From NCBI GenBank assembly GCA_963921195.1, contig OY992539.1, positions 215,804,314 through 215,868,313 on the forward strand: a stretch of 64,000 nt of DNA, read 5' to 3'. Position 1 is the first letter of the stretch. Each line of letters opens with the position of its first letter. Positions 10,166 to 21,130 of this stretch are shown here, one piece after another. The position numbers and the translations under genes were made by a program. Below the pieces are notes generated by a model. That model saw nothing but the letters and a program-made list of their open reading frames with translations. It did not search any database and was not told the DNA's origin. This DNA is from Pegoplata infirma. Lineage: Eukaryota > Arthropoda > Insecta > Diptera > Anthomyiidae.

Positions 10166-10959
10166 TACACTCAAAATAATAACTCTGTAAAATGACTGTA
10201 ATCTCAATTCAGCAGATATTTGACAGAGTTTTCTGTCAAAATACAGATTTAAAGAAAATACTTTGTATTTTGTTGTGACAAAAAAACAAAGTTTCCTCCG
10301 TTATATTACTTTTTACTTTGTAATCTCAATTTTACAGATAATTAACAGAGATTTCTGCTAAAATACAGATTTAAGCAAAATACTTCGTATTTTTTTATAA
10401 CCAAAAAAGTTTTCCGTTTTGAGTAGTTTTTGTTACCAAACATCAAAATTTTATCTGTATATTTTTTTTTTAGAAAAAATTGAAAAAGTAGCAAAAAAAG
10501 TTATAAATTTTTTTTTTTCAGAAATCTTATAAAAATTTTACAAAATAACATGCATTTAACTTAACTCTGTAAATTTACACAGTTTTTTCTGTAATTTTTT
10601 TTTACGTCAAATGCATTTTACAAATATATGTAAATTTACATAGTTTTCTTTGCTAAATGGTGGTTTATTTAACCAATATTTTACAAGAAACTCTGTAAAT
10701 TAACTGTTTTTTTTTTTGTCCAAATCATTTTTCAGAGTTTTAAAGTAAAATTACAGAGTTTTCTCTGTCAAAAAGCTTTCATATTTAACCAATATTTTAC
10801 TATAAACTCTGTAAATTAACAGTTTTTTTTTGTCAAAATCATTTTACAGAGTATTTTAGTAAAATTACCAAGAAATGTTTTTAGCTGGAAAAGTATAGTG
10901 TACTCTGTTAAATTAGCAGAGTTTTTCTGTAATTTAACAGAGTTATTATTTTGAGTGTA
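10166..10959. mobile_element. MITE with 21-bp perfect inverted ends
   Basis: Left end TACACTCAAAATAATAACTC and right end its exact inverse (GAGTTATTATTTTGAGTGTA), 794 bp in all. The inside repeats ACTCTGTAAAT / ATTTACAGAGT words many times. No coding capacity. It abuts LINE copy 3. Confidence 0.85.
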
Positions 10960-10961
10960 GG

Positions 10962-12465
10962 AGTGTCTTGGGTTATCAGACAGTCTTTAGAAATCTAAAG
11001 AGAACAAACTGGGTGATATATAGGGCGACTTTTTCTGGGCTTTTTGATGGAATACCGTTATCTGATCCTCATAGTTTGGCGAAAATTGCCTTTCTGGTTG
11101 GTGATTTAGCAAAAATGCTGGATGCCAACTGCTCTTCTATAAAGCCTAGGGGCAGAAAAAAAAACACTTTGGTGGTCAAAGGAGTTGCGGGAGAGCAGAG
11201 ATTCCTGCAAAAACCTCTTTAACAAAAAGATCTTCAAGAGCGGACGAGAACTGCTCTGCATATAGGCTGCAACTTAAGAGTTATAAGAAAATAATCACAA
11301 TAGTAAAATGTAATTCTTGAAAAACTTTTGTGGAACTATGTACGTTTGTGAGGCATTAAGGCTGCGCAAAGATCTAGCTTCGTTTCCTTGCACCCTGGGA
11401 TTCCTAAAGGATCTTACGAAGAGGGTGGCATGAACGGTCAGTCAAAGGCTTTTGACAGGTCTAGCGGAATCACCACTGTGCGCTCACATGGGTGTGGTAA
11501 TGGCAGTTTAAGCTGTTATTGTACTGTAATGCTTTTAGAATCCGTGCTGATGTGCTGCTTCTGGGAGGTGCTGTGTTAGACTGGGGAGGAAAATTACTTC
11601 AAGTGTCTTCGCGACTGGAGACAGCATGGAGATTGGCCTTTAATAAGAGTGGCTAGCGACAAGTTGAGGACTTTGTTCATGTACTCGACTCCCGGCATGT
11701 CCAAACGCTTAAGCACTTTGGATGGTTTCGAGTTTTTTAATCGCATCTGCAACTTAACTCGACGGAAAAACTGATGGTCCGTCAATGACTGGAAGTGTGT
11801 ACCTTTCTGACAACACTTCGTTTCGCCTTATCTCTCTCGGCGTACTCTATGAGTTGGCGGCCGAAACATGCCGCGCACTACTTAGTGTCGGTCCAACAAC
11901 GTGTTGTTGCCGAAGGTTATTGCGAACCTGTCATATACCTTCGTGGGATGCGAGAGAGCTTTGACTGTCGATTATAGTTTACTAGCTTCGGAGCTGAGGT
12001 TGCAGTTCTTCAGGTGATCTATCCACTTGTTACTTATGTATTCGTTGACCAATATGCTAATCTCCAGATTTAGTTGGCCGAGTCTGAATTCGCTAGGGTG
12101 GCCCTACGAATATCGTCACGCTCACCTGTGAGTCCCGCCGCCTCTGCTGGGAAGTTTGGTCTGACTTCGACCAGACTATTTGTATTCGACCGCGTAACGT
12201 ACGTGTTTCGTTAAATGACCTTTGCCGGAGTTGCATGGATGAAGAGGAGTTGTGTTGTGACTCAGAGCTGCACGATCTTTCTGATTTGTCGGATTTCAAA
12301 ATGCAATATCTTATCATAGAAGTTTCATAAGGAGCTCAAATTGGTTTAACGGCAGGGAATAGTAGGGGAACCTCATTACCGTCCCGTGGTATCAGAACGG
12401 ACCTCAAAGTCTATGTGTGCTGATGTAAAGCGTAAGCAGCCACTTACAACTTAACCTAACTGAAA
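10962..12465 (+). mobile_element. R1/Jockey-like LINE, copy 3, degenerate
   Basis: The locally higher GC content stands out. At 10968-11222 the frame has KRTNWVIYRATFSGLFDG, then a linker with NTLWWSKELRESRDSCKN (after a frameshift), as found between endonuclease and RT in Jockey/R1 elements. At about 12200-12300 a CRSCMDEEE motif matches the C-terminal cysteine motif. The end reads CTTAACCTAACT at about 12453-12465. The RT core is mostly lost, so internal deletion is likely. Confidence 0.65.
10968..11222 (+). pseudogene. LINE copy 3, endonuclease-RT linker fragment
   Basis: Open frame of 84 codons. The RNLKRTNWVIYRATF segment resembles the post-endonuclease part of Jockey/R1 ORF2. Downstream words (KNTLWW..., NLFNKKIF...) are in a shifted frame, so the gene is broken. 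Confidence 0.55.
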
Positions 12466-12533
12466 ATGCAGTAGACCCCAAGACAACTTAAAGTTGTTGT
12501 TTCAATTGATTTCACTTACATAGTTTTTGAGTG
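12466..12533. mobile_element. MITE fragment, 'CACTCA' family, inverted
   Basis: Reverse complement of the left end of the 3229-3779 element (reads CACTCAAAAACTATGTAAGT on the minus strand, with the shared GGGGTC word). As at 6873, it directly follows a TAACCTAACT LINE tail. Confidence 0.7.
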
Positions 12534-12809
12534 TACATTTATATTTTACACATTTTTAAAATTGATAGTAAAAAATTTTTATTTATTTATTTTCAATTTA
12601 AAACAACAAGTAAATACTTTATAACATTAAATTATGTTCAGTGACATTAGTTCGACTATTTTCAAAAATTGTCTCATAAAATGTTTCAATTATGTCATAG
12701 AAATCTTCCCTTGATCCTTTTAAATCTGTAACAAAAAAAAAAACATAATTTTTTTTACCAAGGATTTTAAAATGCAAGCATATCCAGCAAAAAAAGTCAA
12801 TACCACTTC
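12534..12809. other. Gene-free AT-rich stretch
   Basis: No gene. A segment at about 12783-12805 begins with CCAGCAAAAAAA, the end motif also seen at 10070, 43643 and (inverted) 45691. Confidence 0.4.
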
Positions 12810-14000
12810 CTAGTGGAGTGTCTTAAAACTACAAAAACTGTAATCAAACATGTAAAAAATCAAAGGAAAAAACTGACAAGCATTTTTTTTAACTTTTTTA
12901 ATTGATTTCGCAAATTTCCGTGAATTTAGAATATGTGTATAAATGCAATTTTTCCTTGTTAAACTTTTACAAATTTTAGTAATTGATATTATCATTTTAT
13001 TGATAGGTTCAAAATCAATTAAAATAGTATTTGATGTAATCATTTAAGTGTTTTAAACTCATTTTTTTGTGTGAAGTGGTGATTTTCGCGACATGTACAC
13101 TAGACTGCCCAGAAAAAAACAAAGTTGTTATTTTCTTAGGGGATACCTGCAAATTTTGTTCCTTTTTGTGCAAAAAAATTTCGGTTTTTTTTTGGGATTT
13201 TTAAAATAATATCTAGAGGTCGCGATCTCGCGTTTTATAACGATTTATTTTTTTTGAGTTTTTTATTATTTTAAATTGTTAAATATGATTAATATGATAA
13301 AATATTAATAATTTCAGACAAAAAAAAAATTAAATTAAAAATTAAATATCGCTCATTCCATGAGATGTCTCCCAGCATCTAATAAAATGTTCTTTAATTT
13401 ATTTGAAATTTCGCACACAGGTACACTATGGAGCAATTAAAATAAATTCGTTTTTAGTTTCGCGAAAATCCACGAATTCGCGAACGCGAATATATTCGCG
13501 AATTCACGGATTTTCTCGGAACTAACAACTGATTTATTTTAATAGCTTCATAGTGTTCATGTGTGCAAAATTTGAAATAAATTAAAGAACATTTGATTAG
13601 ATGCTGGGAGACATCTCATGGAATGAGCGATATTTAATTTTTAATTTAATTTTTTTTTGTCTGAAATTATTAATATTTTATCATATTAATCATATTTAAC
13701 AATTTAAAATAATAAAAAACTCAAAAAAAATAAATCGTTATAAAACGCGAGATCGCGACCTCTAGATATTATTTTAAAAATCCCAAAAAAAAACCGAAAT
13801 TTTTTTGCACAAAAAGGAACAAAATTTGCAGGTATCCCCCAAGAAAATAAAAACTTCGCTTTTTTTCTGGGCAGTCTAATGTACACACTAAAAAATTAAA
13901 ATGAGTTTCAATCAATAAAATGATTAAATCAATTACTATTTTAATTGATTTTACACCTATCAAGAAAATGAAAGTAGGGTCTATAATACATAAAAAAAAT
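12810..14000. mobile_element. Nested foldback: large hairpin inside an inverted-repeat MITE
   Basis: Inner hairpin 13093-13886: the left arm from GTACACTAGACTGCCCAG is mirrored, with few differences, by the right arm ending CTGGGCAGTCTAATGTAC. The tip lies near 13489 in a GAATTCGCG-rich palindrome. Outside it, 12960-13075 and 13887-13995 are also mutual inverted repeats (TGATAGG..AAAATCAATTAAAATAGTA). The outer unit also occurs at 19700-20010. No coding frame. Confidence 0.8.
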
Positions 14001-14079
14001 ATAGTCACGTTTTGTGCGGAGAAATTTTTTTTGTTACTACACTATTTCCATTTGTATTTTAAATTTTTTAAACTAAATT

Positions 14080-14312
14080 TGCAAAATTTTAAAATATATT
14101 TCGACAACTTTATAATAAATTTAGACAATTTCTTATATATTTTGACAATTTTAAAATATATTTGGACAATTTTGAAATATATTTCAACAATTTTAAAATA
14201 CATTAGGACAATTTGAAAATATATTTAGAAAATTTTAAAATGTATTCGTACAATTTTAAAATTCATTTACAATTTTTTTTAAATACATTTGAAAAATTTT
14301 AAAGTACAATTG
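14080..14312. repeat. Diverged short tandem repeat (about 20-24 bp)
   Basis: Roughly ten degenerate copies of a unit like GACAATTTTAAAATATATTT. Frames across it (about 13920-14216) are low-complexity artefacts. Confidence 0.7.
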
Positions 14313-14328
14313 GAAATGGTGTAGTGCA

Positions 14329-16122
14329 TTAAGAGTTTATGGGCAATCCACTTAAGAAAAATATATTACCAATATTATATCCAAATAATTTAATAGATTT
14401 TATACGTTTGGGAAAATTTTCATCGCACACAATATTTTCTGTAACTTCTCTTCCTTCACTTTGATCTATACGAATATTAATAACTAATTTTGGATTATTG
14501 CGTAGTAAATTAAACCAAATATCTTTGTTAATATGAAGAAAACTGCACTTGGGTAGATTTATAAATATAACATTTGTTTTCATATTTTCAACTACGAGTA
14601 AATCTTTATCATTTAGATCATAATCAATCATAGAATCATAATATTCCATTACATCTTCAGCTTCCATTTGTATGATAGTTAAATGTTTTAAAGAGGGATG
14701 TTTCAAAATTTTTACTATATTGGAAAATTCTATTGTTCTATTTAATCTTAGTGTTAATGTTTCCAGAAGTTTCAAACGATATATATTTTCAATTAATTTT
14801 GGGCATGGTTGTGTCGTTAATGTTTTCAAATTTAGACAATTCGTTGCAATATTCTTTGGCACTTCTGCTGAATAATCATATGGGATATTAGGTGAATTAC
14901 AATAGTAAATTAAAGTTGATAAATTTTCAAAATTTTTATCACCATTAAATTCAAATAAATTCTTTAGTTCATAGCCATAATAGTAAATAATATTTAAATA
15001 TACTAAAGATGGTGCAATATTGAAATATTCAAAGTTATCAAATTTATCTGTATCCGTTAAAGTAAATGATTTCAGTTTCATATCATGTAGCATTAATTTT
15101 AAATCCATCCAAGTTATATTATGACAGCCTTCTAATATCAGCTCATTTAATGCAAAAAGTGGTACAAAACGTTCCATTTTAAAATATTTTAAATTTAAAT
15201 ATTTCAATTGAGTACAAGTTGCTGAAAGTGTTTGAAAAAATTCTTCCTTAATTAAGATACTTGAGCTTTTTGATAAAGTTAATTTTTGTAGATTTTTAAA
15301 ATTATTTAAAATTGATGCATTAAAAGTGTCAAAAATACTTTGCGAGGAAAACCCACTAATATTTAATTCTTTGCAAGGATTTTTTATTTTATATTCTAGT
15401 ATTGTAGGATTTTCTGTTAAAGAAAATTTAGTTATGTCAACACTTATCTTTTCCACAAATAATTTTGTTAAAATGTCGGTAATATCATAACATACATTTT
15501 TGTATTCAAAATAGTCTGATTGATGAATCTCCAAATATTTTAAAACTGGAATATTTCGAATGGCAGAAAGTGGTATATCAATGCCAATGACGAGAGGTTT
15601 TTGACCCTTTTTAGTTGTTGCCCAACAATTATTCAAACATAAGTTTTCCAATTTAGGACAATTTTCAGTTAAGAGTTTCATGTCCTGTTCGTTTAACACA
15701 ATACCTTTAAAAATTATTGATGAAAGATTTGTAAATTTTATATTTCCATCAATGTTAAATTTTCCTACATCACTCATACGCGATCTGCAGAATTTCAAAA
15801 CTTCAATATTATTGGATAATAATTGTAAGATCGTATTTAAATGTTTTTTCTGTATCAGATTTTTGTTAACTGTAATGTTTTTATATGTTATCTCCGTATC
15901 ATAATAATTATAATCATCATCTAAATTATTTGATAGCTCATAGCTATTACAATATTGTGGAGCAACTTTTAATTTGGTGTAATTAAATTTATTTTTCCAT
16001 ATGAAATCTTTAATAAACCAACGATATTGCGTGCAAACATTAGTTAATTGTAGTTGATCTTCAAAATCTAAATATTGACATATATGATAAAGTATGTCGG
16101 TATTTAATAAAACTTTTTCCAT
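14329..16122 (-). CDS. F-box / leucine-rich-repeat-like protein, single exon
   Basis: Intronless frame of 597 residues from the ATG at 16122 (MEKVLLNTDIL). The longer frame to 16140 would start at TTG, so it was not used. Residues about 5-45 (NTDILYHICQYLDFEDQLQLTNVCTQY, then FIKDFIWKN) match the F-box pattern, which binds Skp1 in SCF ubiquitin ligases. The rest is a long series of leucine-rich segments such as LSSIIFKGIVL, LENLCLNNC, LQKLTLSKSS, LKYLNLKYFKM, FALNELILEGCHNITW and LETLTLRLNR, as in substrate-recognition F-box LRR proteins. Role in substrate recruitment is inferred from family. No orthologue could be named; rapidly evolving F-box genes are common in flies. Intact frame and plausible promoter suggest a working gene. 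A fully retroposed origin is possible but not shown. Confidence 0.8.
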   Translation of the reverse strand: MEKVLLNTDILYHICQYLDFEDQLQLTNVCTQYRWFIKDFIWKNKFNYTKLKVAPQYCNSYELSNNLDDDYNYYDTEITYKNITVNKNLIQKKHLNTILQLLSNNIEVLKFCRSRMSDVGKFNIDGNIKFTNLSSIIFKGIVLNEQDMKLLTENCPKLENLCLNNCWATTKKGQKPLVIGIDIPLSAIRNIPVLKYLEIHQSDYFEYKNVCYDITDILTKLFVEKISVDITKFSLTENPTILEYKIKNPCKELNISGFSSQSIFDTFNASILNNFKNLQKLTLSKSSSILIKEEFFQTLSATCTQLKYLNLKYFKMERFVPLFALNELILEGCHNITWMDLKLMLHDMKLKSFTLTDTDKFDNFEYFNIAPSLVYLNIIYYYGYELKNLFEFNGDKNFENLSTLIYYCNSPNIPYDYSAEVPKNIATNCLNLKTLTTQPCPKLIENIYRLKLLETLTLRLNRTIEFSNIVKILKHPSLKHLTIIQMEAEDVMEYYDSMIDYDLNDKDLLVVENMKTNVIFINLPKCSFLHINKDIWFNLLRNNPKLVINIRIDQSEGREVTENIVCDENFPKRIKSIKLFGYNIGNIFFLSGLPINS

Positions 16123-16190
16123 TTTAATATAAACGATCAATACACGATTTAATTAGTTTAATTTTTATTTTACCGCATAAATATTTAGAT

Positions 16191-16198
16191 CAGCTGTT
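16191..16198. promoter_or_regulatory. E-box CAGCTGTT upstream of the F-box gene
   Basis: CAGCTGTT lies 70 bases upstream of the ATG. The E-box CAGCTGWT is a known Drosophila core-promoter-associated motif. A similar CAGCTG is found upstream of PEX3. No TATA box was identified. Confidence 0.35.
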
Positions 16199-16299
16199 GA
16201 AAATCTTTGATCAAGGATGATTAATTTAGGTAATGAGATAAAAATATAATCCAAACCTACATAAACCTGCACTCAGAGTTGGGCTTAATTAAATATTTT

Positions 16300-17040
16300 T
16301 CGATTATACAAGGCAACACCTTTTTTTTTTGGAAAAATGTTCGCTCCTTGGGGTGGTTGGTTCAATGCATCTGAAAACGCGGATTTTGAGCTGATTTTTC
16401 TGCAGAGCAAAAACGGCTGAAATTATTGTAAATCTGATTTCACCAGTCAATTCTACGCCAAAAATTAAAACAACTGACGTTTTTTGAACTCATAAAAAAA
16501 AAATATATAATTTTTTAATTTTTTTTTAATACGAGTGCAGATTAATAATTCCGTACTTTTTGAATGAAACACCCCCAATTACAATGAAAGGGCATTTTGA
16601 GCTTAACAAAATTGTACCAAAACTTCCACTCTATTACAACCCGTCTCAAAAATGCCCAAAAACACGTTTTTTGAGAACTTGATATAAATTTGCTCAAAAA
16701 CTTGACATCATAGGGAACCATAATCGGAATAAGGAGTAAGCATCGAAATGTTAATCGAAAACAAGTGGTCAGATCTCAAAATATCATCCAAAAAATTCGC
16801 AAAAAAAATGCTCTTTAAATTGCACAAAAATACGTTTTTTGTGAGCTTTGACCTCAACTTTCTTGAAAACCTGACGTAATAGAAAACTTTGGAAGCCAGA
16901 TGCGGAGCCAGCATTGAAAGGTTAATCTAAAACGAATGTCCAAATTACTAAAATTTTGTGTACCCCCGCGGACAGTTTCGCGTACCCCCTATTGGTACGC
17001 GTACCATAGGTTGGTAACCGCTGCTATAGACCACTAAACT
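16300..17040. repeat. Diverged tandem duplication of a transposon-like segment
   Basis: 16640-16770 and 16835-16945 share a frame of words (ACGTTTTTTG.GA, CTTGA..ACTTGAC, GAA.GTTAATC.AAAAC) at a spacing of about 185 bp, so an old tandem duplication is likely. No coding frame. Confidence 0.5.
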
Positions 17041-17700
17041 CAATAAAATTATAAAAATTTAGCGTTGTTTTTTGAGGTGTTTTGACTATTCTCCTTATAT
17101 CTCGCGTTGCATACATCCGATCTACTCGAAATAAAAACTATGTTAAAGAGAATCATATTTGCAGCAAATCGTACAACCATTGTTTTCCAATCAGCTCATT
17201 AGATTACGTGAAATTAACATAGATAGGACAAGAATGCGTTTTTTGAGTAAGATAATCAAAATTTTGGTGATCGGCAAAAATAGAAATCGTAACAAATATT
17301 TTTTTTATGGTTTCTCTTATAAGCCTGTACCTTAAAGATAACAAAGCAGGTTTAATGAAAATCTATGGGTTATCACCAAAGTTATGATTACTTATGTAAA
17401 TAAACCCACAAAAAACAATAAGGTATTTAACCATTTTGATTTTGTTGTATTTGAAATACAAAAAAAAATCAAGGAAATTTTTTTGCCTGTTGATGACCTG
17501 TTTCTGTATGACAAACGTCATTCGTCTGCGTAAAAAAAATGTCAAACTTAAATACATATTTATATGTTGTATTATTTTGTATTATTTATTATTATTTTTT
17601 AGTTCATACCTTAATTTTTTGTTAAATATTTAAAAGTAGATAAGGAAAATAAAGAATTTTCTTATATAAAATAAAAACTAAGCCAGTTTAAACTATGATG
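17041..17700. other. Intergenic AT-rich DNA downstream of PEX3
   Basis: No gene or terminal repeat recognised; low-complexity open frames only. Confidence 0.45.
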
Positions 17701-17705
17701 ACTTC

Positions 17706-17711
17706 TTTATT
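17706..17711 (-). terminator. Candidate polyadenylation signal of PEX3
   Basis: AATAAA on the minus strand about 217 bases after the PEX3 stop codon, a reasonable 3' UTR length for a fly gene. Confidence 0.45.
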
Positions 17712-17927
17712 CAAACAGCAGAAAAAGTTGCTTATGAAATGCAACTTGAAGCACATAATTTAGAGTAAAGTAGTTTATAGTATTTTTAAAGTATAAAAAA
17801 CAAGACGAAAAAAATTAAGTTTATATATTTAAACCAAATATAGATATTTTTTTATAAATGATACACAAGCACATAATATTATACAGACAATTTATATAAA
17901 AATTGATAAAAAAAACAAAGTTATATT

Positions 17928-19076
17928 TTACGCTGATGAAAAGGTTTCATAAACATTGGCTCCTAAGACCTTGCATTTCTCCGAAACCACATAAAATGTT
18001 ACCAATGAAGTGGCTAAATTTTGTGGACGTGTGCTGCTATCGAAACCCTTCGATGTCAAACCACTTACTATGGGTATAATTTTGGCCAAAGCAATTTGTA
18101 TGCTATTTATATTAAGTAAATTTTCTTTGGAACTGACTGTAGAATTGTTATTTGTTGATTGTGATGAATCACCAACTGAGCCGGACATTTTTTGCAATAT
18201 AATAGTTTCACTCATAGTTTCAGCTATGGCATCAACAGCTAAGGAAAAGCCTCTACATATATTATTAGAGCAAACACTGCTAGCATCATCACTTTCCAAA
18301 AGATCTAAAGTTTCATTAAACATTTTCTCTAACAACGGTCCGCCTTGAGCATAATCCGGCAATTGGGAAGGTAATAGGTATTTACACATTTTTGAGCATG
18401 GATCTGTATTGGGTTCACTGTTAATGGCCATTTGTAAAGACCAAAACAATTGTTCCATATCAGCTAAACTTAAACGTTTAGTTAAGGGTAATTGTTTTAC
18501 AACCAAAATAACTTTTGATCTGATAAGGCGTACCAAATCGGATAAACCACCATCTTGTATAAAATGACGTATTAAAGACAAATACTGTTGTTTCAATTCA
18601 TCATTTACTTTTTGTTTGTTGGCTTGCTTTCCTTCGGCTGTAGTAGTATCATTATATAAATAACCACCCAATAAATTTAATTGAACTCTCAATGCTACCA
18701 CCAACATTGAAGAGGCATATATAAATGTGGTTAATCGTGTAAAGGCCACAATTTTCATTTCTTCCCATAATTCCAGCTTATTAGAAGGATTTTCTCTTAA
18801 TTGTTCTAGCAGCTCATCGGTACTGCATTCTTTTATAATAGCCTGTATTAGCTCAGCACCCATACCAATGATCACTTGATTACATGTCCGTTCGGTTGAT
18901 TCAAAATGTTGCATTCTTCTTGTCTTTTCCATAAATTCTCTTGCAGTTTTTTCTTGCATTTCAACTAATTTCTTTTGGGCATATTTTAAGGCTATATATG
19001 TACCGCCAACGACGACACCGGTAATAACAAATTTCCTACGATGACGCGTTAAAAAATCACGCATACGAGACAACAT
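17928..19076 (-). CDS. Pex3: Peroxin-3 (peroxisomal biogenesis factor 3)
   Basis: Complete frame of 382 residues with ATG at 19076 and TAA at 17928, close to the usual insect PEX3 length. PEX3 is an integral peroxisomal membrane protein that docks PEX19 and its membrane-protein cargo, so it is needed to build peroxisomes. The N-terminus shows the family signature: a basic patch (TRHRRKF at residues 10-16) followed by a membrane segment (FVITGVVVGGTYIALKY, 16-32), which together target and anchor it. Family-typical segments follow, including HFESTERTCN (about 57-66), the LWEEMKIVAFTRL helix and YASSMLVVALRVQLNLLGGYLY in the conserved core, with the C-terminal part facing the cytosol. No introns are visible. 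It lies 1.8 kb upstream of the F-box gene on the same strand, with no sign of shared transcription. Confidence 0.93.
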   Translation of the reverse strand: MLSRMRDFLTRHRRKFVITGVVVGGTYIALKYAQKKLVEMQEKTAREFMEKTRRMQHFESTERTCNQVIIGMGAELIQAIIKECSTDELLEQLRENPSNKLELWEEMKIVAFTRLTTFIYASSMLVVALRVQLNLLGGYLYNDTTTAEGKQANKQKVNDELKQQYLSLIRHFIQDGGLSDLVRLIRSKVILVVKQLPLTKRLSLADMEQLFWSLQMAINSEPNTDPCSKMCKYLLPSQLPDYAQGGPLLEKMFNETLDLLESDDASSVCSNNICRGFSLAVDAIAETMSETIILQKMSGSVGDSSQSTNNNSTVSSKENLLNINSIQIALAKIIPIVSGLTSKGFDSSTRPQNLATSLVTFYVVSEKCKVLGANVYETFSSA

Positions 19077-19301
19077 TTTGATGATGTTATAGTGTTATGA
19101 CGTTTTATAATCGACTAGTTTGTGATAGAAATTTAAAATTTCTAATATTTTTTTTAAATTATTGTTCGTTTAAACGCTTTCGTTATTTGAAGGTCTCTTA
19201 AAGTTACTTGGAAATTAACGACCGGGGGTTGTAAAATGTGGGATTCTTGACAAGTGTTTGTACTAATTTCCTTTGGTTTTTTCTTATTTCTTTATTAACG
19301 T

Positions 19302-19307
19302 CAGCTG
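19302..19307. promoter_or_regulatory. E-box CAGCTG upstream of PEX3
   Basis: CAGCTG about 226 bases upstream of the PEX3 ATG, resembling the motif upstream of the F-box gene. Transcription start not located. Confidence 0.25.
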
Positions 19308-19676
19308 TGTTATAGGGATGTTTTAGCCAGTGGAATGTTACGTTGAAATGATATATAAAAAAAAACCTGAAAAATAAATTTAATTGTATTAATACAAATC
19401 ATTTTTATTTTAAATTTGGGTATAAAAAATCAATAATATTTAAATGAATGTAACCCAGTAGGCAAATTATTTTTTATTTAACCAACATTTAGGGGATGTC
19501 CCTACAATAATAGAAAAAAATAGGTATGATAGGACAGAGAAAGTAGTTTTTATGAATATTAAACTTAAACCTTTCTAGATAAAAAGTCAGGGAAGACCTC
19601 TGCGGAAATATTTTTTCACATATAAATAGATAGACTGAGAAATGAGTTGTCTCTGTAATTCGTTGTGCGATAATCT

Positions 19677-19804
19677 GGACTGTCGATTACAAATAGATGC
19701 CCTCTACACACAAAAAAAATGAAAATGAGTTTCAATCACAATGGACTGTCGATTACAAATAGATGCCCTCTACACACAAAAAAAATGAAAATGAGTTTCA
19801 ATCA
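19677..19804. repeat. 66-bp direct duplication at the edge of a MITE
   Basis: GGACTGTCGATTACAAATAG and the following bases to TTTCAATCAC occur twice at a spacing of 66 bp with almost no differences, so this is a recent tandem duplication. The right part (ACACACAAAAAAAATG then AAAATGAGTTTCAATCA) is the end of the MITE family also found around 12960-13995. Confidence 0.85.
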
Positions 19805-20017
19805 CTAAAATGATTATATGAGTTACTATTTTAATTGATTTTGCACCCATCATGAAAGTAATAGTATCAATTACTAAAATTTTTAAAAATTTAACAAGGA
19901 AACATTGCATTTATTCTCAATTCATGGAAATTTGCGAAATCAATTAAAAAATTTAATTATATCAATTAAAAAAATGATTAAAAACTAAAGTATGAACTCA
20001 CAGAACACTTCCCATGG

Positions 20018-20219
20018 TACACACAAAAAAAAATTAAAAAAATTGTGCCAGTTTTTGGTTTAATTACAACCTATAAAGTGGTTTTGGATAACTTAACAAA
20101 GTTTTTAAAAAAAAACTTAGGTAAATTCTAAAAAACTTAGGTAAATTATCCAAAACCACTTTATAGGTTGTATTATCCCCAAAACGGACACAATTTTTTT
20201 TATATTTTTTTTGTGTGTA
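20018..20219. mobile_element. Hairpin MITE, about 200 bp
   Basis: TACACACAAAAAAAA at the left is mirrored by TTTTTTTTGTGTGTA at the right. A longer internal inverted repeat (ACAACCTATAAAGTGGTTTT and its complement) makes almost the whole segment a hairpin. Confidence 0.85.
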
Positions 20220-21130
20220 ATATGAATAGAAGAGAATCACACAATCCGCATTCTGTCGATGCTCTAATGCAATGGTGCCCAAACACTTGTTAAAGATCAA
20301 CAAAAATACACGTACACAATCCGAACAACAACAAAACTAACAACAGAGAGCGTAAAAAACAAAAAAAAATATTATCGTTTCTCTTTTTGGGCACCGCTGC
20401 TCTAATGAATGAATAGAGTTTTGTCAAAAATAAGCTTCGCCACCCTTTTTGCACACGTCAGTTGCATAAATGGCTAATTTTTTGGAAATAATTATGCCAT
20501 TCAGTAAGTACTTCACAGAGTCCTAAAAAACCTGCTTAGTGGGAGTGGTTATCTCTTATACTATCCGAGATAGAGCCAATTTAAAAAGGGAAACTTAAAA
20601 TTTTGGCCGATCCGGCTTAAATTTTTTGCCAACAGCACGGCCGCATTTAGTCCAATTTATTTCAAACTAATTTTGTTTAAAAACTAGATACCTAGATTTA
20701 TAATTAACAAAAAAAAAAAAAAAAATACGAATTTTTTTGTAAAAAGTACCAAAACTCATATGACTCTAGATAAAAAGTTTCTAAACATGTTGATTATTTT
20801 TACCAGTTGAAAGGTAGCACCACGAGATAAGTTAAAAAAATGGAGGTCCAGGTGTTAATATTGCGCCCGCCAGCCTAATTCAAAATCCGCCAATTTTTGG
20901 GCCCGAATGAGCCCAAAAGACAGGTGTGGAAGCCTTTTAAAATTTTGACTGATTTTTCATAATGTAACTTTTGTATGGAAGCTATATTAGAGAGTGGAGA
21001 TAGGAGGTAGGTTTGTTCCAGAAAATTGTTGGGGGAAAAAATTAATAGGAGTCGGTTTTACATTGTACACCTCTATAAGGTACCAAGGGACCGGTAGGAG
21101 CTGATTTAATAAAACAAGATTATAAAAAAA
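20220..21130. other. Gene-free, transposon-derived DNA
   Basis: 20980-21120 shares with 41640-41740 the words GGGTGT..AAAATTAATAGGAGTCGGT and GGAGCTGATTTAATAAAA, so it belongs to the large inverted-repeat family at 41029-43440. No gene seen. Confidence 0.5.

Noticed and set aside
16123..16140. Extension of the F-box protein by six residues
   Set aside because: It would start at TTG; the first ATG is at 16122.
18010..18348. 112-codon frame opposite PEX3
   Set aside because: Antisense shadow of a well supported coding region.
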